The translations under genes were made by a program, and so were the position numbers. Source: Cristatella mucedo (lineage: Eukaryota > Bryozoa > Phylactolaemata > Cristatellidae). From it: a DNA stretch of 64,000 nt. Location of the stretch: positions 62,001-126,000 of the forward strand of contig WPIO01000231.1 of NCBI GenBank assembly GCA_009760855.2. The letters run 5' to 3'. This document shows, piece by piece, positions 32,811 to 44,060 of this stretch. The stretch's first letter is position 1; every line of letters starts with the position of its first letter. The notes under the pieces are model-generated. The model searched no databases, had not been told where the DNA came from, and worked only from the letters and a program-made list of their open reading frames with translations.

Positions 32811-34977
32811 GGTGACTGCATTTGCTCTGAGTACATACGCTCAGTGCCGTTGTCATCACAGGAAGTTGGCCAACATTGAGGTAGTGTGAGTACTTACAGG
32901 ATAAAACGTTGTAGTGAAAAGAAAAACATGCTAATAGCCACCACCACTAAAAGAGGCAGATTTATTTAGGAATCTGGAAAATCGTAAGTTCTACTCGTAA
33001 TGCTGCTACTGTGACACTGACGTTTGCAAGCTGATGCCAATATCTTCTGGGCAACATAGCGACTGAACCAGTCAAGTAACTTTAAAATCAGTTGCTAACT
33101 GAGGAGGCATTATGGGCTGAGGATATGCCATGTCCAGTCTGACGGACCATTGCTGCATCGAATAAGCCACAGGTCATGAAATAATACGTTGCAGTCGAGT
33201 CATACGAACGATCTTTGTGATGCGGCTAATATTCAGCCGCATAATGATTAGCAGCAATGGATGACTATTATATACCGACATGGGTTGACTATTACCACTG
33301 ACCTGGGGAGAAATTTATAAGCATGTATGAGTCGTGACAACGGCAGCCGAAAAAGAGCATCCTGTGGAAATAGCTGCTCTGACAAGCTTAAGAACCCGAG
33401 TTTTGTATGGAAGATTTATTCATTTTTTTTTTTCCATTCTGTGTCTTAGAAATCTATCTATCCTCCAAATCGGCAACTTTCAAGTTGATTTTGTGTGGCA
33501 TACCTGACGCCAGTGGCACAGTATGTCGCATAGTGACCGACATGTGTTTTCTTGTCGCTGGCACGCTCGAACCTGATAATATCGACGGTCACCCACAAAA
33601 CCGAAGTTTCTCTAAAACCTACAGACACGTCTCCTTATCCATGATGACATTGAGTTTGTCACTGGTAAATCTTTAATCGACCTCCACCTGCTATCGTCGT
33701 GCCTAGCCAAATTTACGTTATCTAAGGCAGCTATTCCAAAACATTTCAATTGTTATTCGGAATAAGTCTTAACAGTTTTAAAATGCAGCTTCCCTTTAAT
33801 TTTAAAGTTCACTAAATTCTGATTTTTTTTACTCATGCTATGAATTGGAGTTAGGTGCATCAATGACAGCCGTTAGCAGGCGCACACTTTACCGAGAAAA
33901 AAATTGGGATCCCCAAACACAGATAGACGTAACATGCATGAAAAACGTGTAATTTAGAACACAACTCTGCAACTGCCTGTTAGCGTGAGAAATCCCTCTA
34001 TTGCTCAAAATAGCGAAGAACAAGGAATTCCACACCGAATATAATAGCCGCTGAAAAAAAACCCGTCTGCTCTCCATTCACAGGAACACTGCATCAACAC
34101 CTGAAGTCGGCAGCTCGTCCGCTTGAAACTGCAGATCTCTGTTAGGCTCGCAATATAGCAAACGACAATAACCTAGACTTCCAAACGTATGGCTTCAAGG
34201 TTTTCGTGATCTTGAAAGAGTGAGCAAATTAATACGAGAAAGCTGTGATATACAGACTTTTTTTATTCCGCTTCTACGTCAAGAACAGCAGGCATTTCCA
34301 GGAGGTCAGAATAGTCATCATCTTATACGGATTCATACACACCCTGCAACAGAAAAATTAACCTCACAGTACAGATATTGAGAGCGAAATGGTGGTTCTC
34401 ATGATAGGTATTCAACAAAGTTAAGAGCTGTAACATTATCAAACAAACGCATTACGACAGGCATTTCCAGCAGGTCAAATTAGGCAACACCATATACTCA
34501 TTGATGGTAGTAATGAAAGCACGAAAATGACATAGAATACTACATATACAAGCTTCCAAATTTAGCTTTAGTGATTGATATTTAACGAGTTAAAAAGATG
34601 AAGAGGTAGTGTGGTGTCTTATTTGGACTTCCTCTTGAAATATTTATTTAGAAAATTTGACTACCACTGTACGATACCTGCATGTTTCGGAATGGACGAA
34701 ACATCAGTAGTCTCTATTATGACGAAGCACTACAACTTTGCCGTTTTCTTCGTAACTCATTTTTTCAAGCGTATGGCTACTGTCACTGTCATCTGCCAGG
34801 TAAAAGATACTGCTTCCACAGATTAATCCTAAAATTAAAACTTCAGTGTAGGGTTTTTCATTTGCCGTAATCTCCATGTAAATAAATAAAACTAAATACT
34901 AGCTGATTTAACAGCCTCTTTTTGCATAGCGACACAAGAGCCTTCACAGCAATCACCACTGCTCTCAGTAGCCATAT

Positions 34978-35065
34978 AGGATCGCCCACAGCAGGATCCG
35001 CTCCCACTACCTCGGGCCGAGATCGTGAAAAGCGACCACCTTTCCTAGTGAGCCATTACGGCTCA
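34978..35065 (-). mobile_element. SINE family 2 copy (copy 2)
   Basis: Duplicate of 17395-17480; same B-box-like block GGGAGCGGATCCTGCTG on the minus strand. Confidence 0.5.
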
Positions 35066-35149
35066 AGGCTCAAGTAACCACGGATGCCTCATTGGCCCTA
35101 TCGCTCATGTCGAGACATTTGAATTAAAAGGTATACAGACACGGCATGA

Positions 35150-36280
35150 CCTGAAGTTATATCTTTGGCTACAGCCTATCTATCAGCTCCACTCCCCTAC
35201 CAGGCCAAGCATCGCATGACCTGCTTTTCCCAATCTAACCAACCGTTTATCAATACCTCGTACAAACCTCAAATCCAATGCCGACCATGAATTTAGTTCC
35301 TATACTCCCAAAGCCTGGAACGAACTACCGACTTGCTTCACGACGTCACTTGACTTGACCACATGCAAAGGAAATTAAAAGCTCACCTATTCAGTAGAGC
35401 ATTATTGGGACCCTGTGATTCACCCTTTATATACATATACGCGCCGATACTGTGCATACCACTAACCAAACTTACATTCTGGCCCGGTACATGTCACTAC
35501 CGACCATGTCATTCATGTTGTCTATCTAGCATGATAATAAAACCACTCACTATCTGATCGTGTTTCCTTTGCAGCCAATGTTATGCAATTAGAATGATAT
35601 TGATTTCTCTGAGCACACCTCACCAAGTATATTAGTATTGCTATTCTTTTGGCTAGGCTACCAAAAAAGGCGACGAGGCCACTGCAGCTGGCTACGGATA
35701 CGTCTGAAATCCTAGTTTTCTAGTCTCAGAGGTGTGGCCACGTATCATCTTTGCTGACAGAGCTAGGATGGCTGCCAGTGGATCAACGGATGCAGAGCAA
35801 AGTTCTCATGCTGACCTGAAATGGACGACACGGTTTGGCTCGTACATACCTAGCTGAACTGCTACACCAGTTTCTGCTTCTTCGTGCCCTCAGGTCCTTT
35901 TTTAACAATAACAAATTAGCTATTCCTTTCCTTAGTTTAAAGACCGTTGGTGACAGAAGCTGTAGCTCTGCAGGTCCTAGACTGTTGGACTCACTTATAC
36001 AATTCTTATGCAACGACAACTACTCTACTGCTTCTGATTATGTCACATACTTCTCAGTGGTCCTCAGCTGCTACTTACATGCTATTTACTACCTCAGCAG
36101 CTCTCCTGATTCTTTTACGCTTCCACTTTCTCTTGGTTGCGTGAGATGAAGTATATTAGCTACCGAATGCCTACCTTAAGCCGCTTAGGCTGTGAGTGTG
36201 CTGTGAGTGTGCTATACTAGACTTTCCTGCCTAGCAACCACCTAGTGTTTACGGCTTTGTGGAGTTATAGATGGAGGTAA
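35150..36280 (+). mobile_element. LINE A then LINE B 3' ends (copy 2)
   Basis: Duplicate of 17560-18700, with the LINE A 3' end to about 35650 and LINE B from about 35625. The LINE B frame here reads TVGDRSCSSAGPRLLDSLIQ with a few substitutions from copy 1. Confidence 0.6.
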
Positions 36281-36607
36281 ATTGAATTGCAATAGTTTTC
36301 ATACACCTTCACTGTAGATCATTGTTGTAAATGAAGTGGTTGACTGTCTCGTTTTGACAGGTTTATTCTAAGACTTATAGAAATTTACATAGGTGACTCA
36401 AGTTCAACGATCCTAATAACATTAGTAATAATAATAATTCATTTGATAAAGCGCCCTCAGAGAACTCAATCTCTTCCTGGGTCCTTTACATTTGCTCCAA
36501 ATAATGAATCGTGAATAATATCATGCTTTATAAACAAAATTAACAACGTGGTTAAGGGTAACATGCACACGGTAGCTCGACGGTAGTCATCATGCATATA
36601 ATGACAC

Positions 36608-38219
36608 ATAATAATAATAATAATAATAATATTGCACTTGATAAAGCGCCCTCAGAGAACTTAATCTCTTTCTAGGCGCTTTACATTTGCTGCAAAGTGA
36701 TACGCAATAGAATAGTAAGTAAAATCATGCTTGAAAAAAAACAAACAAAATGAATAACATGGTTAGGGGTTACATGCACTGGGTCAGCATGCAAATGTGG
36801 TTAGTGGCAGCATGAACAGTGTCAGCACGCATAAGCACATCGAGGACGAATCACAAGGACCCACTAAATGCTGTCCTAAATAGGAATGTTTTTAAGTTTC
36901 TTTTAAATGTGGTCAGGTCAGGGGATGTTCTGATGCAGGTCGGGAGGGAGTTCCAGGCTGTGGGAGCATACGAGCTAAATGCACGGTCTCCAAAGGATTT
37001 AAGGTTTGTACGAGGTATTTCTAGACTGTTGGATTCCGAAAAGCGAGTGGTACGATGCTTTGCCTGATGGGGTAGTATCTCTGAAAGATAGGCTGGAGCC
37101 ATAGAATGAAGAGACCTAAAAGTGAGCGACAAAACCTTGAAGTCAATCCGTTGCTTGACTGGTAACCAGTGCAGGTCGGCGAGAAGTGGAGTAATGTGGC
37201 AACTGCGACGCTCACGGCAGACAAGCCTAGCTGCAGAGTTTTGCACCAGCTGCAATCGCCTGATTGCACATGCTGGTAGGCCAGTAAGCAGTGAGTTGCA
37301 GAAGTCGAGACGAGATGTCACGAATGCATGGACCAACTTGGACGTGGTATCCTTATCTAAACAAGCCCTAATTTTAGCAATGTTATGAAGCTGAAAATAG
37401 GCTGATTTGACTGTGGAGCTGATGTGGTCGTCTAACGAGAGGTCGCTTTGGAATATGACACCTAGATTTCGAGCTGATGCAACTGGAGATATGCTGGCAG
37501 AGCCAATTTTGAAAGTCAGCCTTTCCAATTTCTGAATAACACTAGGTTTGCCCATAACTAGTAAGTTAGTTTTATCATCGTTTAGTTTTAGAAAATTTGC
37601 TGCCATCCATGATCGGATGTCATCAATGCATGCAGCAAGTGAGTTGAGAGAATTTGAGGTGCTCGAAGGCTGGGAGGGATCAAAGCAAAGGTACAACTGA
37701 GTGTCATCCGCATAGAAGTGAAAGCCTAGATTGTGCTTGGCAATCACATCAGCGAGAGGGAGAGTATAGACGGTGAAAAGGACCGGACCTAGCACAGAGC
37801 CCTGAGGTACTCCATATTTTAGAGGTACTTCAGATGATCTTTGTCCATTCACATCAACACTCTGGAGTCTCCCACTGAGATAGGACCTGAACCACTGCAG
37901 AGCAGTGCCAGTGATGCCCAGGCGAGATGAGAGGCGCTCTAGAAGTACTTTGTGATCGATGGTATCAAAAGCTGCCGAAAGATCGAGCAAAACAAGAAGA
38001 GACACTCTACCCATGTCTGCATTCCTAAGTAGGTCGTTGTATACCCGAAGCAATGCTGACTCTGTGGAGTGATTAGCTCTAAAGCCAGACTGGAACTTAC
38101 TAGCAAGGTGTGAGGTTTCGATATACGAGTTCAGCTGGTCTGCCGCGACCCGTTCCAGTGTCTTTGATAGGAATGGTAGAAGGGAGACTGGGCGGTAGTT
38201 GCTTAAGTTCTCTTGGTCT
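36608..38219 (-). mobile_element. Young 5'-truncated LINE A (CR1/L2-like)
   Basis: The element runs from about 38219 (truncated 5' end, inside RT) to an (ATA)n tract at 36608-36632. Copy 1 of the duplication has the empty site near 19027 (ATGACATA next to TACTACCTAG). Hence the insertion happened after the duplication. The folded tail (AAAGCGCCTAGAAAGAGATT, CTGAGGGCGCTTTATCAAG on the minus strand) is nearly consensus, and the coding frame is unbroken. No clear target duplication longer than a few bases is seen. Its 3' end is almost identical to 62399-62791. Confidence 0.92.
36851..38218 (-). CDS. LINE A reverse transcriptase, 5'-truncated (455 codons)
   Basis: The frame is open from the 5' truncation point to the stop at 36851, with no in-frame ATG near the start (the codon at 38053 is TTG). 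Counting from 38218, the order is NLSNYRPVSLLPF (about 5-17), QSGFRANHSTESALL, motif A LLDLSAAFDTID with Asp about 79, motif B GVPQGSVLGP (about 136-145), motif C FHFYADDTQLY with Asp-Asp at about 171-172, LNDDKTNLLVMG, SARNLGVIFQSDLSLDDHI, and a C-terminal segment ending RTAFSGSL. This is the expected palm/thumb order for CR1/L2-type RT, with all catalytic Asps. Endonuclease and ORF1 are missing, so the copy cannot move by itself. The intact frame reflects youth, not host function. Confidence 0.9.
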   Translation of the reverse strand, partial: DQENLSNYRPVSLLPFLSKTLERVAADQLNSYIETSHLASKFQSGFRANHSTESALLRVYNDLLRNADMGRVSLLVLLDLSAAFDTIDHKVLLERLSSRLGITGTALQWFRSYLSGRLQSVDVNGQRSSEVPLKYGVPQGSVLGPVLFTVYTLPLADVIAKHNLGFHFYADDTQLYLCFDPSQPSSTSNSLNSLAACIDDIRSWMAANFLKLNDDKTNLLVMGKPSVIQKLERLTFKIGSASISPVASARNLGVIFQSDLSLDDHISSTVKSAYFQLHNIAKIRACLDKDTTSKLVHAFVTSRLDFCNSLLTGLPACAIRRLQLVQNSAARLVCRERRSCHITPLLADLHWLPVKQRIDFKVLSLTFRSLHSMAPAYLSEILPHQAKHRTTRFSESNSLEIPRTNLKSFGDRAFSSYAPTAWNSLPTCIRTSPDLTTFKRNLKTFLFRTAFSGSL

Positions 38220-38429
38220 AGTACTACCTATCCTACAGTCTACGATAACATTTAAGTTATGATTGCATTCATTCACGTGGCACGTCTAAGTTGAACCTGT
38301 GATAAAATCGTTCAGTGCAGGTAGACTCACTAGAGCCTCAAAAAAGAATACAGCATGTCGAACATTTCGCCAACCCACGCTGCCATTGCTCAAGTTAGTA
38401 TTTGTAAAAATATTATTTTTCAGTCGTAC

Positions 38430-38525
38430 CTCCCCCGAAGGCTTAGCAGATTCACCAGCTTGACTGTCAGAAAACTCTGATTTTCGGCAACAGTCCTCTT
38501 CTTCAACCGTGACATCGAAGGATTC
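38430..38525 (-). other. Candidate 96-bp exon (copy 2)
   Basis: Duplicate of 19236-19331 with the same acceptor and GTACGACTG donor. Differences: two silent, Gln to Arg, and Trp to Gly. See the copy-1 entry for caveats. Confidence 0.3.
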
Positions 38526-39384
38526 CTAAATATAAAGTTTGCAATGCTGAAACAGATTAAATCTCTGTGAGTAACTTAAGGGAATTGCCAAACATGACAT
38601 TTTTGGAATAAGGAAAGTAATTCGCATGCACTAAGTTTTTGTTGTATGTTGGCTGTGTAAGGGGATGCTGAACAAGATGACAGTAGAAGTAAGCGTGAAG
38701 TTTTAGCATCATGAAGCAAATGCGGTCCACACTTTAGTAATTAAGTGCTGAATTATCTTAGGGTGGAGAGAGAAGCATAGCCGACCGGCAGGGGTCCACT
38801 TCATGCCAATACAGGTACGAAGGAATCAAGCACTGCTCGCCTTGTTACACCTTTAGTGCAATTAAATTGCCTACAGCTGATCAGTCAGTAAGCTAGTTAA
38901 TGGTATAGTTTATATGCCGACCACTCTGTCGACTCTGAGCAAATTCTCTTAAAACAAATCAAACAAAAACATCTCATAAATTGTAATCAACAGCATATAA
39001 TTTATTTTTAGGGCTAGCCGTCAGCAATTACTTACTTGCTAATAAAGAAGGTACTAATGTAGGCGATACGTCAAGCCTTACTTTAAGCTTTACGATAAGC
39101 AACTCAGACTGAACGATCTAGCAATTTCAATTAGAATACCGGTATCTATTATTTCATCTGGAGCCCACAAGCCCTCGCCTGCTAGACGAGGCTCCTTCTG
39201 GTGTCTGCTCTGACATAGAGCCGGAACAGTTCGACCACTATGTTCTGCCTTAGTACGGCATTTTAATCGTTACTTTTATGCCGGTATGTAAAAGCGGCTT
39301 TATATTTAATATATCTAACAACGCTATGAAGCGAAATCGCTCCTTCTATTGGCTACTGTGTTGTCACTTACTCTGTATTGCCAA

Positions 39385-39517
39385 CTGGCATGGCCGAGTG
39401 GTTACCAAGGTAGCTTTGACAGAGTATAACTCAATGTATTTGAAGAGCGAGGGCATGGGCTCGAGCCTCATGGCACATGTGAAGTGCCTTAATAGAGAAA
39501 ACAGTTCTGTTATTGCT
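39385..39517 (+). mobile_element. SINE family 1 copy (copy 2)
   Basis: Duplicate of 20050-20180. It ends at the deletion junction; the tail reads AAGTGCCTTAATAGAGAAAA. Confidence 0.6.
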
Positions 39518-39532
39518 CAATACATATATACA

Positions 39533-40487
39533 TATTCTACAACGCCCCAAGACCGATACCTGGAAATGAGAATCCACTAAAGACAATATACCCAATATTC
39601 ACCCCGCAGCACTGCCGAAATTACCACAATTAGAAAAGGCATGCCTACTTATCTGTCTAATCCTTTTAATACAAGCAGGAGACTTCCAACAGACTGGTTA
39701 GCAGTCTTAAAGCTGCTCACGCCCAAAGGCTTCGGCTTACTGACCAGCAGTCTATGACTCAATGACAGCGACTGAGGTTAGGTCCGCACGTTCAGTGGTA
39801 GCTTGCTCATAAGTCATGCAATCATCTCGTTAGTTATGAATCGTAACTTGCTCTGCTGCTATGACCGCGTATCGTATGCATTTTATATAGGTATCAGACT
39901 TATATACGCTTTCTTGTTTGTACCTGGTAATCGAGAATAGGCGGTCAAGCTGATAGTATAGGATAGTGCGGAATTGCAGTTCAGAGCATGCAGCTGCTGA
40001 CTTACCTCGCGATATGAAGAGCGACAGTCGCTGGCCGACGTCAGCTCAAACAGTGGCCCCCTGTACGGCACATCCGGTTACAACGACCTTGAACTATCTG
40101 CTCAATTGGATATTATGCGTTGAGCAGATAAGTCGTGCCATAAAATTGACTGCAGTGTATAGCACCTTAAGTCAACTAATTTTGTATCGACCCGTTTACT
40201 CAAACCGCAGGCCTCGAGTCCACTACCTTGGTCGGAACGTATACTATCTTGATCAGGGCAGGGCAAACGTCGGTGAGGTAAAGTGGCACAGGAAGTGTAT
40301 TTATGTAGGCGTCGGTCGTCGACTAACTAGTTTCGCGAAATTTAGGTGGCATGATGACCTCGTCAGACTCAGCGGTAGCTTGACGAACGGTGAAGGTATT
40401 AGTTATCCAGTGGCACATTCCCGAACCGAGACTGCTGTAGTTCAATTGCATGCAAGCTCCTCTGATAAGCCGCTGGTGAACAGCTAT
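39533..40487. repeat. Direct duplication, second block (copy 2)
   Basis: Matches 25084-26031. It ends where an LTR-like segment begins here and where LINE A/unrelated sequence begins in copy 1 (CTGGTGAACAGCT at both ends). Confidence 0.85.
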
Positions 40488-41005
40488 TAAAAGCATCACC
40501 GAGAGGGCCTGTGCACAGCTGTGGTCTGTCTTTGATGTGGCATTGACACAGGCCAGTAACCCGCTAGTAAAAAGATGGTGGATTCTCCATAAGGGTCGGC
40601 CTGTGTACAGTTGTAGTCCTCCTCGATGAATCGTCGTGGTCGACCAGGGGACTGCAGCCGTCGAGGAGAGGGAGTGGAGTGGGGAGAAGGGCCGAAGGGA
40701 GCCGTGCGCCCTTCGGCTCCGTGCGATGGAATAAACAGCTCGGGTTGGTCATCGGCTGGCTTTCTGCAGTGCGAATCCAAACTACAGCAGCAAGCAGCAT
40801 GCCGTACTATCGCCGACATGTACCCTAGTGTAGGCGGAGCCACTGACGCTCGATGTCGAGCAGAGAGTAGCCTTGGAAGGCCAAAGTCTGGGTCTGCTCC
40901 AAGAGGCTCGAGAATCGGAACTGGAGACACATCGCTCTCTCACTCTCGGCGGAAGCTCTCGAATGTGCTAGACGTTGACTCCAAGCACAACCGGATTAGA
41001 CCAGT
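40488..41005 (+). mobile_element. LTR-like retroelement segment
   Basis: Shared with 9440-10371, 53690-53956 and 58640-59180. Landmarks: AAAGATGGTGGATTCTCCAT (about 40573), GGTCGACCAGGGGACTGC, a GC-rich stretch, GCGATGGAATAAACAGC (polyadenylation-type AATAAA about 40730), and GGAAGCTCTCGAATGTG near the end. It joins unit R at about 41005. The overlapping ORFs on both strands are shadows of this repeat. Confidence 0.5.
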
Positions 41006-41815
41006 ATATGCAAAAGATCAATTATTACGGTTGTTAGACTGCCACAGGCTCTGTTCGGTAAAAACAGATAATTCATTTCCATGTACAATTTTCTAGTTTG
41101 GACCCACGTTAGCTCCTGGTACTGATCTCATAAAAGGATTTCGAAGCTATGAAGCTTTGGATTATTTGCCATTGGATACATCAGTACTCTAGGTGCCCAC
41201 CAATGGAAAGGAGACATCTTTCCTTGAGGATCCACAGCTTTTACCCCTGCTGACTAGATATTCCCAAGCGAATAGAAGCCAGATATTCTACGACGATATA
41301 ACTTATCGACGTCATTTGGCGATCGCCGGCTCTGTCATAAATGATAGAAACAGGCATTTCAAGGCGGAATTGACGACACTGGAAGTAAATTACATTTCAG
41401 CGTCGATCGTATTCAATAGGATATGGGCTTTGCACCAATGCATCATTTGCAAACTGGCGCAAGGTAATCGGAAGTTACCACAAATAAAAAATGAAACAAC
41501 ACCTACCTAATCTAACATTATAGCTGCTAAATTTTATAATTCTCTAGCTTTTACATTACCAGGCCAGAATAATTATTTTCCATCCGTGGACCATTAATAC
41601 CACCCAATGTGTCCAGAAATAGCCATTTCGAGCTAATAATTTATTTCAGGAGGTCAAGAAGGCTCACTTGGAGAAAAGAAGCCACACTCACCCTGCTAGC
41701 ACTCTGGAGTAGGCATGCCAGACGAACAAGCGAATGAAAATCTGCACAGCTGCCGCTCAGACAGGCACGGCAATTTTAGGAATAGACATTCATGAAGCTA
41801 ATTGACGGTAAAAGT
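41005..41815 (+). repeat. Unit R, second copy
   Basis: Direct copy of about 7810-8776, shortened by about 150 bp. One frame runs through with two stops (near 41094 and 41190): VYAKDQLLRLLDCHR, TLAPGTDLIKGFRSYEA, FLEDPQLLPLLTRYSQANRS, NRHFKAELTTLEVNYISA. This is better preserved than the 7.8-kb copy. Function unknown; no motif that I can name. Confidence 0.5.
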
Positions 41816-42140
41816 GAACTGTACTGCTGCTCATACGACATCCTTAGCTTTGTGGCTTAAATTAGAAGGCTTTGTTCTTCAAATAGTTGATGCTGTTGTG
41901 CTCCCTCACCACGTGCTCGAAATGTAGGTTTTGTCGTTTTCGACAGCCTGCCTAATTTTTAAAAATCATTAGGAAGACTACTTCTACCAGCTTGCCATCA
42001 CGTCCGATCTGTATCCAAAATTTGGAATCTTTCTTCCATAATAGTTTGCAAAGCATTTAACTAGCTCCTTAATTCTGTCTCGGCTTGATTATTTTATATT
42101 CCTTTTTGCTGAGCTACCAAAAAAAATCATCTAGGCTACT
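41815..42140 (+). mobile_element. LINE B fragment
   Basis: Follows unit R as at 8776. It shares GACGGTAAAA, the TTAGAAGGCTTTG block and the CTCCTT...GATTATT...GAGCTACCAAAAAA block with the 8.8-9.05 kb relic. More degraded, with no open frame. Confidence 0.5.
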
Positions 42141-43050
42141 TTCGTAAAAAGGATGCTGTTTAATCAGCTATTACTACTCGTATCTTGACTTAGTGTCCGA
42201 CTTACAATTGTTCGAGATGCGAGCCATGTCTGGCCAATTATTGCTCCGAATTGAGAGCTAAAATTCGGGTTAGCAGCCGGCATCAGATACCCCTACCCTA
42301 GTGTGTTCGTCGAAGCCGATATATAACGCCACAACATCTGCCCTGCATGCCGTGTCTCAACAATTCCTTCGAAGTGGCTAGCTCGCAGTGGAAGCATAAT
42401 TGTGCTCCCATTAGAGCATACAGCTATTTTGCGATACTTCATTTTTTCCGGTGCTGGATCCAAAGGACGTGATTACGAAGGACTCGGCTGAGAAGACGAT
42501 GGTTGAAATACCTTTAACTTAAAATAAAGAAATTTTGAAAACCTTGTTGTGCGTTTTAGCCGACTTTTCTGCAGTACGAGCGTAGCAATTCTATTATCTG
42601 TATCAACTGCAGTAGAAGAAGTCGACAAACGCTATAACTTTAACTAAAAGTGTTTAAGTAATTCCAAAAAGTGGACATCTTACCAATAAAATAAGGAGAA
42701 GCTTCTGATGGTGTAGTTGACTGATCTGAAAGCTGCTCGCAGGAGATACCATGACGGAGTCTATAATATATGATAAGGCACGAGCTTTTTAAGCTGATTT
42801 GCTTCAGCAAACCACTGGCACCTCAACGAACGGCCACTCGGGCAAGCCCGTTTAAAGCTAGTCGGAATTGATTTGAACATTTTAAAAAGGAAACAGCATT
42901 CACTCCGTTTGTCAGGCACCGTGAAGCAGGGAGTGAAAGTATGATATATATCACCTAGGCATTCTCAAAACCTTTGCAAGTCATTCCTAGCGAACATTGA
43001 TTTGACCAACAAGCCGGACTTCTGGCAAAGTGCATTCAGGGAGCTTACAG
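42141..43050. other. Unassigned spacer
   Basis: No repeat family or frame recognised. It is not part of any duplication seen within the window. Confidence 0.35.
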
Positions 43051-43265
43051 TCCACATACGTTTCTGCAACTAGGATTGTTTTCCGTGAGCATAACAGCTG
43101 TCAAAGTACACCACTGCTCGCTCAATTGCAATGACTCCCCATGAAACAGTGCATCGACTATAAGGGTTCTGTCACTCTCGTTTACTACTCCTTTTATTTG
43201 CTTGCTCCAGCCTACCTAACCTAACTAATTCTCACTTAAGCAGTGTGCCACAATCGGCATAATTT
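43050..43265 (+). mobile_element. LINE A C-terminal RT fragment, very decayed
   Basis: Mixed frames give CREHNSCQ, TPLLAQLQ, LPMKQCIDYKGSVTLVYYSF and LLAPAYLT, aligning in order with the LINE A thumb segment (TPLLADLHWLPVKQRIDFKV, SMAPAYLSEIL in the 36.9-kb copy). Confidence 0.5.
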
Positions 43266-44060
43266 CATTGCAGGAATGTAACAGCACATCCTTAACTAAG
43301 CATTTTTTTTTAGGTGGCTATTTCAAAAGCTGATCCATACGATTGACTACCACTGTTAAATCTAGGCGATGCATTTATCAAAGAATTTGACAATCACAAA
43401 AAAAGTTACTCCTTAAGCATTTCGGACGGCGTAAATCGAAGCATGTCAGCTGGCTAATTAGAATAGAAAAGCTCACGTGTAGCATTGTGTTTTTTTTCTA
43501 ACGACAATATACGTTAAAATAAAAATTGCTGTTCAGTAGAAGAATAGGTGGTGATGATTCGCCGACCATTAAGTAATAAACTCTCAGGCTAAGCCAAACG
43601 TGCTGGATAGGAATGGACACAGCATAAACTGGTAGCCAGACTAGAGAGTCCACAAAGTAACGTGTGGGGATAACGTCTCACTAATGTCATACCAAAGGCA
43701 TGTGTTTTTTATTTAGAAACTGTCAATAATTGCTTTCACGCGCTTTGCATAAATTGACTATGCATAGTTATTGTAGAAATCATATTACCCGAAAATTTTG
43801 CTGCCATAAACCTTAACCTTCCGATTTTTTTTATTCCTTAAAAATGCAGAGCAACCGAAAGCCGGATGTCTTTGTGATTTAAGCTTGAGAGACTTGGCAG
43901 CTTGCAAACAGGCTTACTCAACCTCCGATTACATGGTCAGGTATTAATTCCGATCAAGCCAACTTCACCATTATAATTACTTACCATTTCACCATAATGC
44001 TTTAATTCGTCCTTCCTATTTGTTACTACTTCCAAACGTCAGTTTAAGTCCAGCTGCCTC
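43266..44060. other. Unassigned spacer
   Basis: Nothing recognised apart from short A/T homopolymers. Confidence 0.35.

Larger units (their letters stand above)
30327..39517. repeat. Direct segmental duplication, copy 2
   Basis: Matches 12757-20178. Gains relative to copy 1: the LINE at 36608-38219 and about 144 bp at 38836-38980. Losses: everything corresponding to 20179-25083, replaced by a short filler (CAATACATATATACA) at 39518-39532. Because diverged copy 3 shows 22.5-25.7 kb contiguous, the loss is a deletion in copy 2, at least for that part. Confidence 0.92.

Noticed and set aside
36851-38053. A 400-residue protein starting at 38053
   Set aside because: The codon there is TTG inside RT; the frame is open to 38218 and is simply a truncated LINE ORF2.
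3649-39517. Interpretation of all duplications as assembly error
   Set aside because: Copies differ by substitutions, indels and a post-duplication LINE insertion, and the third copy is clearly older; artefact is possible for single junctions but not for the whole pattern.
39966-40490. 174-codon ORF (158 codons at 25517-25993)
   Set aside because: The frame crosses a SINE 1 relic and duplicated non-coding sequence; copy 3 does not keep it.
40496-41096. Overlapping ORFs of 144 and 156 codons on opposite strands
   Set aside because: Both are shadows in the GC-rich LTR-like segment and its junction with unit R.
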